DNA of 8,475 nucleotides, taken from Chlamydiota bacterium (GTDB lineage: Bacteria; Chlamydiota; Chlamydiia; Chlamydiales; SM23-39). Of the stretch, positions 1 to 8,463 are shown in pieces; position 1 is the first letter of the stretch, and each line of letters opens with the position of its first letter. The stretch spans positions 1-8,475 of the forward strand of contig DAIDLB010000129.1 in NCBI GenBank assembly GCA_027449725.1, in the 5' to 3' direction. Under the pieces are notes generated by a model that searched no databases, was not told the origin of the DNA, and saw only the letters and a list, made by a program, of their open reading frames with translations. A program made the translations under genes and the position numbers.

Positions 1-656
1 GGCAGGCTCTCATTAGAGCGGACAAGGGTCAGCTGCTTTTTTTCGTTCCGCTCGAAACAATCGACGAAATGGCCGACCCCTTCCATCGTAAGCGTTTTCA
101 TGTGCCAGATCTCGCTTTGGCTCCGGAGCCAAAAGGCGTCGAAGAGTATTTTTTTCTTTGGATCAAATCTCTGGTAGACCAGCTCCGATCCGTCTTCGAG
201 CGTCACCGTATGGGCGTGCGAGCGCATCTCCGACTTTTTCCGTTTGGCGTGCTGGGCCCGAAACGAATCGATGGAATCGAGCGCGTGGGGGGAGAGCCAT
301 TGGCTGTTTGCCAAAGAGAAGAGCGCAAGCGCGAGTGCAACGGACAAAAGGGGCCTGGAGAGTTTTGGGGTGGAGAGCCCCGCCATGTGGAGCGCGATCA
401 GCTCCGAGTGGTGGGAGAGGTCGCTGAGCACTTTGAGAAGGGTCAAGAGGAAGGAGAGGGAAAAAAAAAGGTCGAGGTGCTGCGAAAAGGAACGGATGTA
501 ATAGAGAAACAGATCGAGGCTGCCCGCTTTGCTTGAAAAAAAGCGCATCCCGTGGATGGAGAGGTCCATCAGGACATAAATGCAAAACAGGGTGGAGAGG
601 ATCAGGAAGAGCGTTTTAAAAAGACGCGAGAGGAGATGGCGCTGCCAGATTTTCAT
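1..656 (-). CDS. LptF/LptG-family lipopolysaccharide export permease, C-terminal part cut off by window edge
   Basis: This is a partial gene: 218 codons are visible and the frame stays open to the left edge. The family forms the membrane half of the LptB2FG ABC transporter, which pulls lipopolysaccharide out of the inner membrane for delivery to the outer membrane. The translation begins MKIWQRHLLS and shows three hydrophobic segments, at about residues 12-32, 58-78 and 100-118. It carries the family signature ELIALHMAGLS at about 85-95. A soluble, beta-rich stretch follows (LEDGSELVYQRF), as expected for the periplasmic jellyroll domain. The C-terminal membrane segments lie outside the window. 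The ATG overlaps the TGA of the preceding permease gene as ATGA, so the two are almost certainly one translationally coupled operon. In Chlamydia the neighbouring permease pair is annotated YjgP/YjgQ. Which copy is LptF and which LptG cannot be decided here. Family certainty is high. Confidence 0.88.
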   Translation of the reverse strand, partial: MKIWQRHLLSRLFKTLFLILSTLFCIYVLMDLSIHGMRFFSSKAGSLDLFLYYIRSFSQHLDLFFSLSFLLTLLKVLSDLSHHSELIALHMAGLSTPKLSRPLLSVALALALFSLANSQWLSPHALDSIDSFRAQHAKRKKSEMRSHAHTVTLEDGSELVYQRFDPKKKILFDAFWLRSQSEIWHMKTLTMEGVGHFVDCFERNEKKQLTLVRSNESL

Positions 657-1741
657 CCAACGCCCCGCGCGATTTGTTTGAGCCGAACCCAGGAGGCAGC
701 CCAAATAAGTGGGTGGGGCAGGAAAAAGATCGCAAAAGCCGGGAGCGTCTGCGATTTGAGCCCTTTGCCCATGAGGTAGCTTGCCATCACGCTCAACGCT
801 AAAAGGAGCATGAGGAGAGTGCTTTGCCTCGCAACCCGCTTTGTCGAGATGCCGAATGCGCATCCAAGGAGGGTGAAGCTAAAGACAGCCAAAGAGAGCG
901 TGCTCCTCCGGAGAATCTCGATCCGCGCGCTGCCCGCCGCCTTCTTTCTCTCGAGCTTTGCCTGCAAGAGGAGCATCCGGAGGGGTTTTGCGTCGGCCTG
1001 GAGCTTGGGGAGGCTCTTTTTTAAAAATTGCGACAGGATCGGCGCCGCCGTTGAGAGGGACGCCTGATTTTCGATTGCGAGGGAATCAAAGCCGCTTTCC
1101 TGACCGTCCGGATGCGATAGGATGAACGCATTTTTTCCGATCAGCTCCTCATCTTTCAGAGTGAGTTTTTCCGCGCGGAGCATAACCAGCCTTTTTTGGC
1201 TTTCATTGTAACTGATCAAAGTCACATCACGCGCGGTTTTCCCGTCTTCTTCCAAAGTCATATCGAGATAAGCATGCTTCAGCTTGCCGAGATGCTGCCG
1301 CTGGAGGAGGAGGAGAGGGTTGATGCTCGTTTCCCGAAAGAGCATTGTCTTCGACTCCCTTCGGCAAAAAGGGGCCAGTTCGGCCGAGAGGGAGAAATTT
1401 CCTATGGAGAGGAGAAGCGAAGCAAAGAGAAGGGGTGCAAGGATTTTTCGGAGGCTTAGGCCCGAAGCGCGGAGCGCCGTCAGCTCATGGGTCCGGCTCA
1501 GCTTCAAAAAAAGAAGATGGGACGCGATCAGGGCGGAAATGGGGATTGCCATCGGCAAAATGAGCGGAAACTGGTAAGCTATAAATAATAGCGTCTTTCC
1601 CCAGTCGCCGCTTAGCGCGGTAAAGCGCGCGATCTCTTTGAAGCGGGTGACGACTAGGACGGCAAGAAACGTCAGGGCGGAAAGGGCCAGCGTCCGGAGA
1701 TAGCTTAAGAGGAGCGAGCGCCAGAGAAGCGGTAGAGCCAT
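653..1741 (-). CDS. LptF/LptG-family lipopolysaccharide export permease
   Basis: A complete gene of 362 residues, the normal length for this family. Together with the adjacent permease and an LptB ATPase encoded elsewhere, it would form the inner-membrane LPS extractor. Three hydrophobic segments lie at about residues 11-32, 49-80 and 98-120. The signature ELTALRASGLS falls at 86-96. A soluble periplasmic domain spans about 125-275, and three more membrane segments lie at about 280-299, 307-326 and 334-352. This six-helix pattern with a central jellyroll fits LptF/LptG. I chose the ATG at 1741 over an in-frame TTG at 1765 because the TTG would add a polar octapeptide (MRSTRLFL) and run 26 bases into tilS. 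No Shine-Dalgarno sequence precedes the ATG, and a possible promoter inside tilS would give a leaderless message. The stop overlaps the next gene's start by ATGA. Confidence 0.92.
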   Translation of the reverse strand: MALPLLWRSLLLSYLRTLALSALTFLAVLVVTRFKEIARFTALSGDWGKTLLFIAYQFPLILPMAIPISALIASHLLFLKLSRTHELTALRASGLSLRKILAPLLFASLLLSIGNFSLSAELAPFCRRESKTMLFRETSINPLLLLQRQHLGKLKHAYLDMTLEEDGKTARDVTLISYNESQKRLVMLRAEKLTLKDEELIGKNAFILSHPDGQESGFDSLAIENQASLSTAAPILSQFLKKSLPKLQADAKPLRMLLLQAKLERKKAAGSARIEILRRSTLSLAVFSFTLLGCAFGISTKRVARQSTLLMLLLALSVMASYLMGKGLKSQTLPAFAIFFLPHPLIWAASWVRLKQIARGVG

Positions 1742-2990
1742 GAGAAAAAGTCTAGTCGATCTCAATCTAGTTGTGAAGGAGTTCCTCGAGAAGCGCTGGG
1801 ACGGGAAAAGCCCGCTTTTGATCGCCTATTCGGGCGGCCCCGATTCGGAGGCGCTCTTCCGGGCCGCCCTTCTCTGGGGCAGGGCCGAAATCCATCTCGC
1901 CCACGTCGATCACGGCTGGAGGGAAGAGAGCTTCAAAGAGGCTCTCTTCCTGGAGAGCGAGGCGAGGCGGCTTGGAGTCCCTTTCCATCTTAAGCGGCTG
2001 GATCGGCGGACGACCGAAGAGGAGGCGAGGGAACTGCGCCTCTCCTTTTTTGCCTCGCTCAGAGAAAAAATCCCCTACCAGGCTGTCCTCATGGGACATC
2101 ATGCAGACGATCTTGCAGAAACCGCGCTTAAACGGCTCTTTGAAGGAGCGCACCTGACCCGCCTCTTCGGGATGCGGGAAGTGAGCGTCCGAAAAGGCGT
2201 TCCTATCTGGCGGCCCCTCTTAAAAGTGCCCAAACAGGCGATTTCGATCCGGGCGCTCGACGATCCGACGAACCGCGATCCCCGCTATTTGCGCGCGAGA
2301 ATGCGCCTTTCTCTCTTGCCCGGGCTCGAAGAGTCGTTCGGGAAAGGGGTGAGGGAAAACCTGCAGCTCCTCGCGGAGCGCTCCCACGAACTCGACGCTT
2401 ACCTGGCCAAAAGGGCCGAAAAAATTCCTGTTAAACGGGGCCCGTTTGGGATCTGGATTGATTGCGAGGGGACGGAGCGGGTGGAGCTTCGCTACCTGCT
2501 CCAACAGATTCACCCTCTTTCCCGCGATGTGTTGGAAACGGTTCTCGACTGGACCTCCGAAAAGAAGAGTGCGGAGATCCTGGTCAAAAACCGAAAAATT
2601 GCAGCCAACCGGGGCCATCTCTTTTTTTTCGCGGACAAGCTGCCGCAGTTTGGAGAGCCTGTCCGGCTCCCCTCCGCCGGATCGGCGAGATCCGGCGACT
2701 GGGACATCGTGGTCGGCGAGGGAGAACCCTCGTCCGGCTGGCAGGGGCTGTGGGAAAGAGGGGAGGCGAGCGTTTCCCTCCCGGGGGAAGGAGACTATTG
2801 GCTCTCCCTCTCTCCGCCCGGCACTCGCCCTGACGATCAGGCGCCGCCCCTGCTTCGGAAAATTTGTCCCCGGATCCTTGAACAAAAGAAGCCGGTAGGA
2901 AATTTTTTACGTCCCCGGGCCGGCGGCCCCGGAAAAATCGTAAAAATATTTATCAATAATAACCGATTGAAAACGAATGGGTTGTTCTGA
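1740..2990 (+). CDS. tilS: tRNA(Ile)-lysidine synthase TilS
   Basis: TilS uses ATP to join lysine to cytidine 34 of the CAU-anticodon isoleucine tRNA, so that it reads AUA instead of AUG. It acts in the cytoplasm and is essential in most bacteria. The 416-residue product carries the PP-loop SGGPDS at 31-36, HVDHGWR at 55-61, GHHADDLAET at 119-128, WRPLL at 157-161, DPTN at 175-178 and YLRARMR at 183-189. All are diagnostic of the N-terminal catalytic domain. The region after about residue 215 is weakly conserved and should hold the tRNA-binding C-terminal domains. The last 25 or so residues look unusual: they follow a GC-rich hairpin and run into AT-rich DNA that resembles intergenic sequence. 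The start shares CATG with the divergent permease ATG, and a start here leaves a typical lead of about 30 residues before the PP-loop. No strong ribosome binding site is visible. Confidence 0.95.
   Translation: MRKSLVDLNLVVKEFLEKRWDGKSPLLIAYSGGPDSEALFRAALLWGRAEIHLAHVDHGWREESFKEALFLESEARRLGVPFHLKRLDRRTTEEEARELRLSFFASLREKIPYQAVLMGHHADDLAETALKRLFEGAHLTRLFGMREVSVRKGVPIWRPLLKVPKQAISIRALDDPTNRDPRYLRARMRLSLLPGLEESFGKGVRENLQLLAERSHELDAYLAKRAEKIPVKRGPFGIWIDCEGTERVELRYLLQQIHPLSRDVLETVLDWTSEKKSAEILVKNRKIAANRGHLFFFADKLPQFGEPVRLPSAGSARSGDWDIVVGEGEPSSGWQGLWERGEASVSLPGEGDYWLSLSPPGTRPDDQAPPLLRKICPRILEQKKPVGNFLRPRAGGPGKIVKIFINNNRLKTNGLF
1749..1777 (-). promoter_or_regulatory. Possible promoter for the two-permease operon, lying inside tilS
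   Basis: Read on the minus strand, TTCACA (1772-1777) is separated by exactly 17 bases from TAGACT (1749-1754). These match the sigma-70 consensus at five of six and four of six positions. Transcription would begin at about 1742, directly at the ATG, giving a leaderless mRNA. That would agree with the lack of a Shine-Dalgarno sequence. Matches of this quality occur by chance, so this is only a candidate. Confidence 0.33.
2915..2932. repeat. GC-rich hairpin inside the 3' end of tilS
   Basis: CCGGGCC (2915-2921) can pair with GGCCCCGG (2925-2932) around a GGC loop, with one bulged C. It is followed by AAAAATCG rather than a T-run, and no T-run follows on the minus strand either. It therefore does not qualify as an intrinsic terminator on either strand. 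It marks the point where the GC-rich coding sequence changes to AT-rich DNA. Confidence 0.5.
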
Positions 2991-3017
2991 ATTCGCGCCT
3001 CTACCATTCAGGGCGCT

Positions 3018-3046
3018 AAGACAATTTAATCTATATTTGCTATAGG
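3018..3046 (+). promoter_or_regulatory. Candidate ftsH promoter in the tilS-ftsH gap
   Basis: AAGACA (3018-3023) and TATAGG (3041-3046) are spaced by 17 bases and each match the sigma-70 consensus at four of six positions. They lie in the AT-richest part of the 177-base gap between tilS and ftsH. A start near 3053 would leave a leader of about 115 bases. Apart from a weak AGAC/GTCT hairpin near 3060-3075, I see nothing else in this gap. Confidence 0.35.
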
Positions 3047-3167
3047 GACATTTTGCTGCTGAGACGGGAGTCTTTACGAAAATAGCGGAGAGATGGTTTA
3101 ATTTCTTCGTTCGGCAATGTTTTCTAAAGACTAAAAAACGAATAAGATAAGGTTCTTCTGGGGGAAG

Positions 3168-5887
<2,720 letters not shown>

Positions 5888-5891
<4 letters not shown>

Positions 5892-5908
5892 GGGGCTTCG
5901 CCCCTTAA
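5888..5908 (+). repeat. Hairpin 1 of three, overlapping the ftsH stop codon
   Basis: TTAAGGGGC (5888-5896) pairs perfectly with GCCCCTTAA (5900-5908) around TTC, giving a nine-base-pair stem that includes the ftsH TAA. No T-run follows. Together with the next hairpin it resembles the paired GC hairpins with interspersed ACCCC/AAACCC that I recall as dispersed intergenic repeats in several bacterial groups. That resemblance is from memory. Confidence 0.7.
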
Positions 5909-5914
5909 ACCCCA

Positions 5915-5934
5915 CCAAAGGGCAAGCCCTTTGG
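5915..5934 (+). repeat. Hairpin 2 of three downstream of ftsH
   Basis: CCAAAGGGC (5915-5923) and GCCCTTTGG (5926-5934) are perfect inverse complements with two bases between them, so the physical structure would be an eight-pair stem with a CAAG loop. Ten bases later comes TTTTTT (5945-5950). This is too far from the stem for a classical intrinsic terminator but may contribute to termination. Confidence 0.65.
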
Positions 5935-5950
5935 AAACCCAGTGTTTTTT

Positions 5951-5986
5951 AAAGAAAGGGCCTGCTAACACAGGCCCTTTCTTTTT
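5951..5986 (+). terminator. Rho-independent terminator after ftsH (hairpin 3)
   Basis: AAAGAAAGGGCCTG (5951-5964) pairs perfectly with CAGGCCCTTTCTTT (5971-5984) around CTAACA, a 14-pair stem. The 3' arm ends in a pyrimidine- and T-rich tract, CTTTCTTTTT. This is the strongest terminator in the window and should separate ftsH from the following gene. Confidence 0.85.
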
Positions 5987-6035
5987 AAGATCAGGTGTTT
6001 TAGGATTGGCGCTCAAAATTTTTTGGGGGGATGGA

Positions 6036-7115
6036 ATGAGTGTTTCGCCAGTCTATCGCGCTGTACTCGATATCGATGACGTATTGGCATTCACAGAGTA
6101 TGCTACAACGAAAGTAGCCGCTTACGTAGAACGGAAAGGGTCGGTTGTTTCTGCTATAGTGCCTCATTATGTGCCGCCGGGAGTCAGAGAGTTTATTCAG
6201 CTTCTCTATCGAATGGAAGATGTGCAGGTTTGGTTTTTTAGCTCAGGAGATAAAAGCAGGAACCACCCGTTCGTCCGCGAACTTCTCGGGGAGGATACGT
6301 ATGAAGAGCTTAAAGGCCGGATCTTATCTCGCGACGATCTTTGGGAAGAGAAGGATTCTTGGAATGCGATCAGGTATAAAAAGAACCTAAGAACCGTAAC
6401 GCAAGATGTGGATGCCCTCGCAAATACCATCTTAATTGATGACAACGTAAATAACTCAGCAGCCGGGCAGGGAAAAAATTTTCTTCGTGCCGGATGCATG
6501 GATGGTAGGTCATTTACACTTCCCGATATCAAGCGGGAGTTATATGGGTCTGATGGGATGCGATTCATCAGGATCAGGTTTGATAAGCGTTCTTGGCCAT
6601 CTGGCTGGAGAAGCAGTGTCAAAGAGGGAAATTGCATCTGTGTGATGATGGCGGGCGTTTGGGATGGACATCACCAGTTTCGCATCGGCTTTGTCGATCA
6701 AATAACACATGAATATCGGGAAGTTTCCGTAGAAGATCCTGAACTTCGCAACTTGTTTTACCAATACTATCACTATAATTATGAAGAGTATCCGTCCTGT
6801 GTTTTGGATAAAATCCGCTCGATAGTGGAAAACCATGGAGGAAGGACGCGGAAAATTTGGAGAAGGCCAAATCGAATTTTCTGCGTAGCAGGACTCTTTT
6901 TCACCGCGCTGAAGAATGCAAAGCGGGAGAACATTTCTCTTTCGGAGTCGTTAAATCGCTTCTATTTGAGAGAAGCAGGCGATGGCGGTTCCTATAATGA
7001 TGCAATGAGGCGGATGCTCAGGCATGACGAACTGTATTGGCGGGGTCTAAAGCTTCTCCAGACGATAAACCCGGTTTTGCAATTCACATCTCCCCAAAAT
7101 TATCCGAATTTATAG
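6036..7115 (+). CDS. HAD-superfamily, FCP1/NIF-like predicted phosphatase, role unknown
   Basis: A 359-residue soluble protein without signal peptide or membrane segment. The N-terminal half has HAD motifs. AVLDIDDVL at 9-17 fits hhhhDxDx(T/V), with D12 as nucleophile and D14 as acid/base. VQVWFFSS at 63-70 supplies the motif II serine, RYKKNL at 113-118 a candidate motif III lysine, and TILIDDN at 131-137 the motif IV acidic pair. The spacing and the ILIDDN form resemble the NLI-interacting-factor/FCP1 branch of protein phosphatases more than small-metabolite HADs. Residues from about 175 to the end match nothing I recognise. The start at 6036 has a G-run (6025-6030) five bases upstream. An in-frame ATG at 5931 was rejected because it lies before the terminator hairpin. 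Base composition is clearly lower in G+C than in ftsH, which suggests transfer or relaxed codon selection. The substrate is unknown. Confidence 0.8.
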   Translation: MSVSPVYRAVLDIDDVLAFTEYATTKVAAYVERKGSVVSAIVPHYVPPGVREFIQLLYRMEDVQVWFFSSGDKSRNHPFVRELLGEDTYEELKGRILSRDDLWEEKDSWNAIRYKKNLRTVTQDVDALANTILIDDNVNNSAAGQGKNFLRAGCMDGRSFTLPDIKRELYGSDGMRFIRIRFDKRSWPSGWRSSVKEGNCICVMMAGVWDGHHQFRIGFVDQITHEYREVSVEDPELRNLFYQYYHYNYEEYPSCVLDKIRSIVENHGGRTRKIWRRPNRIFCVAGLFFTALKNAKRENISLSESLNRFYLREAGDGGSYNDAMRRMLRHDELYWRGLKLLQTINPVLQFTSPQNYPNL

Positions 7116-7119
7116 CTCT

Positions 7120-8334
7120 TCAATACATTAAGCCAAAAAGATAGAGGGGGATCACAGCTTGCGATCCAACAATCAGGTCATCGGCTAAGATATAAGCATT
7201 TTTCTCGCCGCCAATCTGGCGGCGGTTTTTGGCTTTGCCGCCCACCTCGAATATGCAATCCTCAATCTTAAAATCCCCTATACTGCTGTAAAAAATAGCC
7301 TTTTCCACGTTTTGGATCTGATTCACGACAAACGTCTCCCGTATTTTTCCCTTTGCCTGATCTTGAGCCAAAGGAAGATAGGCCGCATGGATCAGATTTG
7401 TGTTTTCCGGATACATTTTCACGGGATTTCTCAAGGAAGCCTGTCCTGAATTTCCCGGATACAAGAAGCGGATCAATCCGGCTTGTTCAAGGTATTTGAG
7501 GTAATTGGAAATGCTCTCAAAGTCCTTATCCAGGGAATTGGCTAATTTGGATGCGTTCAGCTCGCCTGGCGAAGAGTTTAATACAAACTTGTAGAGCTTT
7601 TCGATGGTGCCTAATGTCGGAGTTTTCAGGGAATGAAGCGTAGCGATGTCCTCATAGATCGTCATTTGAACAGAATTATCCAAGGCTTGAAATTTGTCAC
7701 GGTCTTGTGAATAGCCCTTGAAAAAAGGGTAATACCCAATTCGCAAATACTCGGCAAAATACCGGAGAACTCCGGTAACCTGCAACTCTTGAGCGATTTG
7801 CAGATGGGAGGAAAGGATTTCTCCAAAGGTTAGTTTGGGAAGAGCAATTTGGTGCGATAGTTGCAAATACTCGCGAAAGGAGAGTCCGCACAACTTATGG
7901 AGAACGACCCGTCTAGAAAGGTCGTATTTTCCCTCGACCAAATCGATCATGGAGCTACCGGAAAAGAAGATCCGGATAGAAGGGAAGGTGTCGACGATGT
8001 TCTTGAGTTCCTGTCTCCAGTTTGGGTACTTATGGATCTCGTCGATCAGGAACAGTCGGGTGGTTGTTTGCTTATACAGATAATGGGCAAGATCGACCAG
8101 GCTGTTTTCTAAAAAAAAGATATTATCCGCTGAAACATAGAGGGCTTCTCGTTTTTTAGCCCCAGACTGGATGGCATGCCGGAGCAGAAAGGTTGTCTTT
8201 CCAATCCCCCTGGCCCCAATGATCCCGCAGACATGCTCTGTAGCCACAAACTGGTTAAATTGATCCCGCCAGAAAAAGGGCTGAGTCTCAACTTGTTCAA
8301 TGATAATTCGTTGGATTTCAAAAAGAAGTTCCAT
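7120..8334 (-). CDS. AAA_14/DUF4143-type ATPase (AAA domain, winged helix, nuclease-like C-terminus)
   Basis: A complete 404-residue protein. The AAA domain has Walker A GARGIGKTT at 40-48 and Walker B LFLIDEIHK at 94-102. A sensor-like SGSSMIDL follows at 125-132, then the family stretch DLSRRVV...GLSFREYL at about 138-157. Residues about 258-292 (LNASKLANSLDKD, then YLEQAGLIRFLY) look like a winged helix. The C-terminal DUF4143 region carries D354 and FEVGGKAK at 362-369, reminiscent of a degenerate PD-(D/E)XK nuclease core, and ends IPLYLFGLMY, an ending I recall from one subfamily. The family is common and mobile across bacteria and archaea, but its biochemical role is largely unsettled. 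The gene is convergent with the HAD gene, with four bases between stops. The ATG has no Shine-Dalgarno sequence upstream but has a good promoter about 27 bases away. Family assignment is firm; function is not. Confidence 0.88.
   Translation of the reverse strand: MELLFEIQRIIIEQVETQPFFWRDQFNQFVATEHVCGIIGARGIGKTTFLLRHAIQSGAKKREALYVSADNIFFLENSLVDLAHYLYKQTTTRLFLIDEIHKYPNWRQELKNIVDTFPSIRIFFSGSSMIDLVEGKYDLSRRVVLHKLCGLSFREYLQLSHQIALPKLTFGEILSSHLQIAQELQVTGVLRYFAEYLRIGYYPFFKGYSQDRDKFQALDNSVQMTIYEDIATLHSLKTPTLGTIEKLYKFVLNSSPGELNASKLANSLDKDFESISNYLKYLEQAGLIRFLYPGNSGQASLRNPVKMYPENTNLIHAAYLPLAQDQAKGKIRETFVVNQIQNVEKAIFYSSIGDFKIEDCIFEVGGKAKNRRQIGGEKNAYILADDLIVGSQAVIPLYLFGLMY
7206..7230 (+). terminator. Probable terminator for the HAD gene, embedded in the convergent ATPase gene
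   Basis: CGCCGCC (7206-7212) pairs perfectly with GGCGGCG (7218-7224) around AATCT and is followed by GTTTTT (7225-7230). Stem and T-run both have the polarity of a plus-strand intrinsic terminator; on the minus strand the same stem is followed by GAGAAAAA and would not terminate. It lies about 90 bases past the HAD stop, within codons for the ATPase C-terminus. Confidence 0.55.
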
Positions 8335-8360
8335 AGGCCATTTCGTTAGGTTCTAGCCTA

Positions 8361-8389
8361 ATAATACAGTCTGTTTTATTCGGTTACAA
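8361..8389 (-). promoter_or_regulatory. Probable promoter of the ATPase gene
   Basis: On the minus strand TTGTAA (8384-8389) is separated by exactly 17 bases from TATTAT (8361-8366), matching the sigma-70 consensus at four of six and five of six positions. Transcription would begin near 8354, giving a leader of about 20 bases with no Shine-Dalgarno sequence. The region is AT-rich and is the only intergenic DNA upstream of the gene. Confidence 0.55.
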
Positions 8390-8394
8390 CCGAA
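8379..8394. promoter_or_regulatory. Palindrome over the -35 element, possible operator
   Basis: TTCGGTT (8379-8385) and AACCGAA (8388-8394) are perfect inverse complements separated by AC. The palindrome covers the proposed -35 hexamer of the ATPase promoter, the position expected for a dimeric repressor or activator site. The binding protein is unknown and may be encoded beyond the right edge. Confidence 0.42.
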
Positions 8395-8424
8395 AAACGA
8401 GAGGTCTTTACTCGGAGTCCTATT

Positions 8425-8463
8425 TGTTTTTATGTCATGCACACAGTGCATGACATAAAAACA
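8425..8463. repeat. Perfect inverted repeat, 18-base arms with a 3-base centre
   Basis: The left arm TGTTTTTATGTCATGCAC (8425-8442) is the exact inverse complement of the right arm GTGCATGACATAAAAACA (8446-8463), with ACA between. Both strands read T-run, stem, A-run, so the T-run comes before the stem and this is not an intrinsic terminator in either direction. It could be an operator, a recombinase or replication-protein site, or the end of a small mobile element. The window ends 12 bases later, so its right-hand context is missing. Confidence 0.75.

Noticed and set aside
69..585. Open frames at 69-536 plus and 163-585 minus
   Set aside because: The LPS permease frame on the minus strand (open from 656 to the edge) has membrane helices and the family signature. 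These others are shadows of it.
1741..1765. TTG start at 1765 for the complete LPS permease
   Set aside because: It would add MRSTRLFL before a typical N-terminus and deepen the overlap with tilS. The ATG at 1741 gives a normal family start.
2676..2696. Inverted repeat GCCGGATC/GATCCGGC inside tilS
   Set aside because: It lies in the middle of a coding region, has no T-run, and is within expectation for GC-rich coding DNA.
5931..6035. N-terminal extension of the HAD protein from an ATG-like start at 5931
   Set aside because: The extension would be encoded by the ftsH terminator hairpin region. The ATG at 6036 has a G-run at good spacing and begins just before the HAD motif.
6036..8334. HAD protein and AAA_14 ATPase as a two-gene defence or toxin-antitoxin system
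   Set aside because: They are convergent, with separate promoters and terminators, and no known system pairs these families. Proximity alone does not support it.
8398..8423. Weak CGAG/CTCG stem followed by T5 on the minus strand as a terminator
   Set aside because: The stem is only four pairs with a nine-base loop, too weak to support a call.
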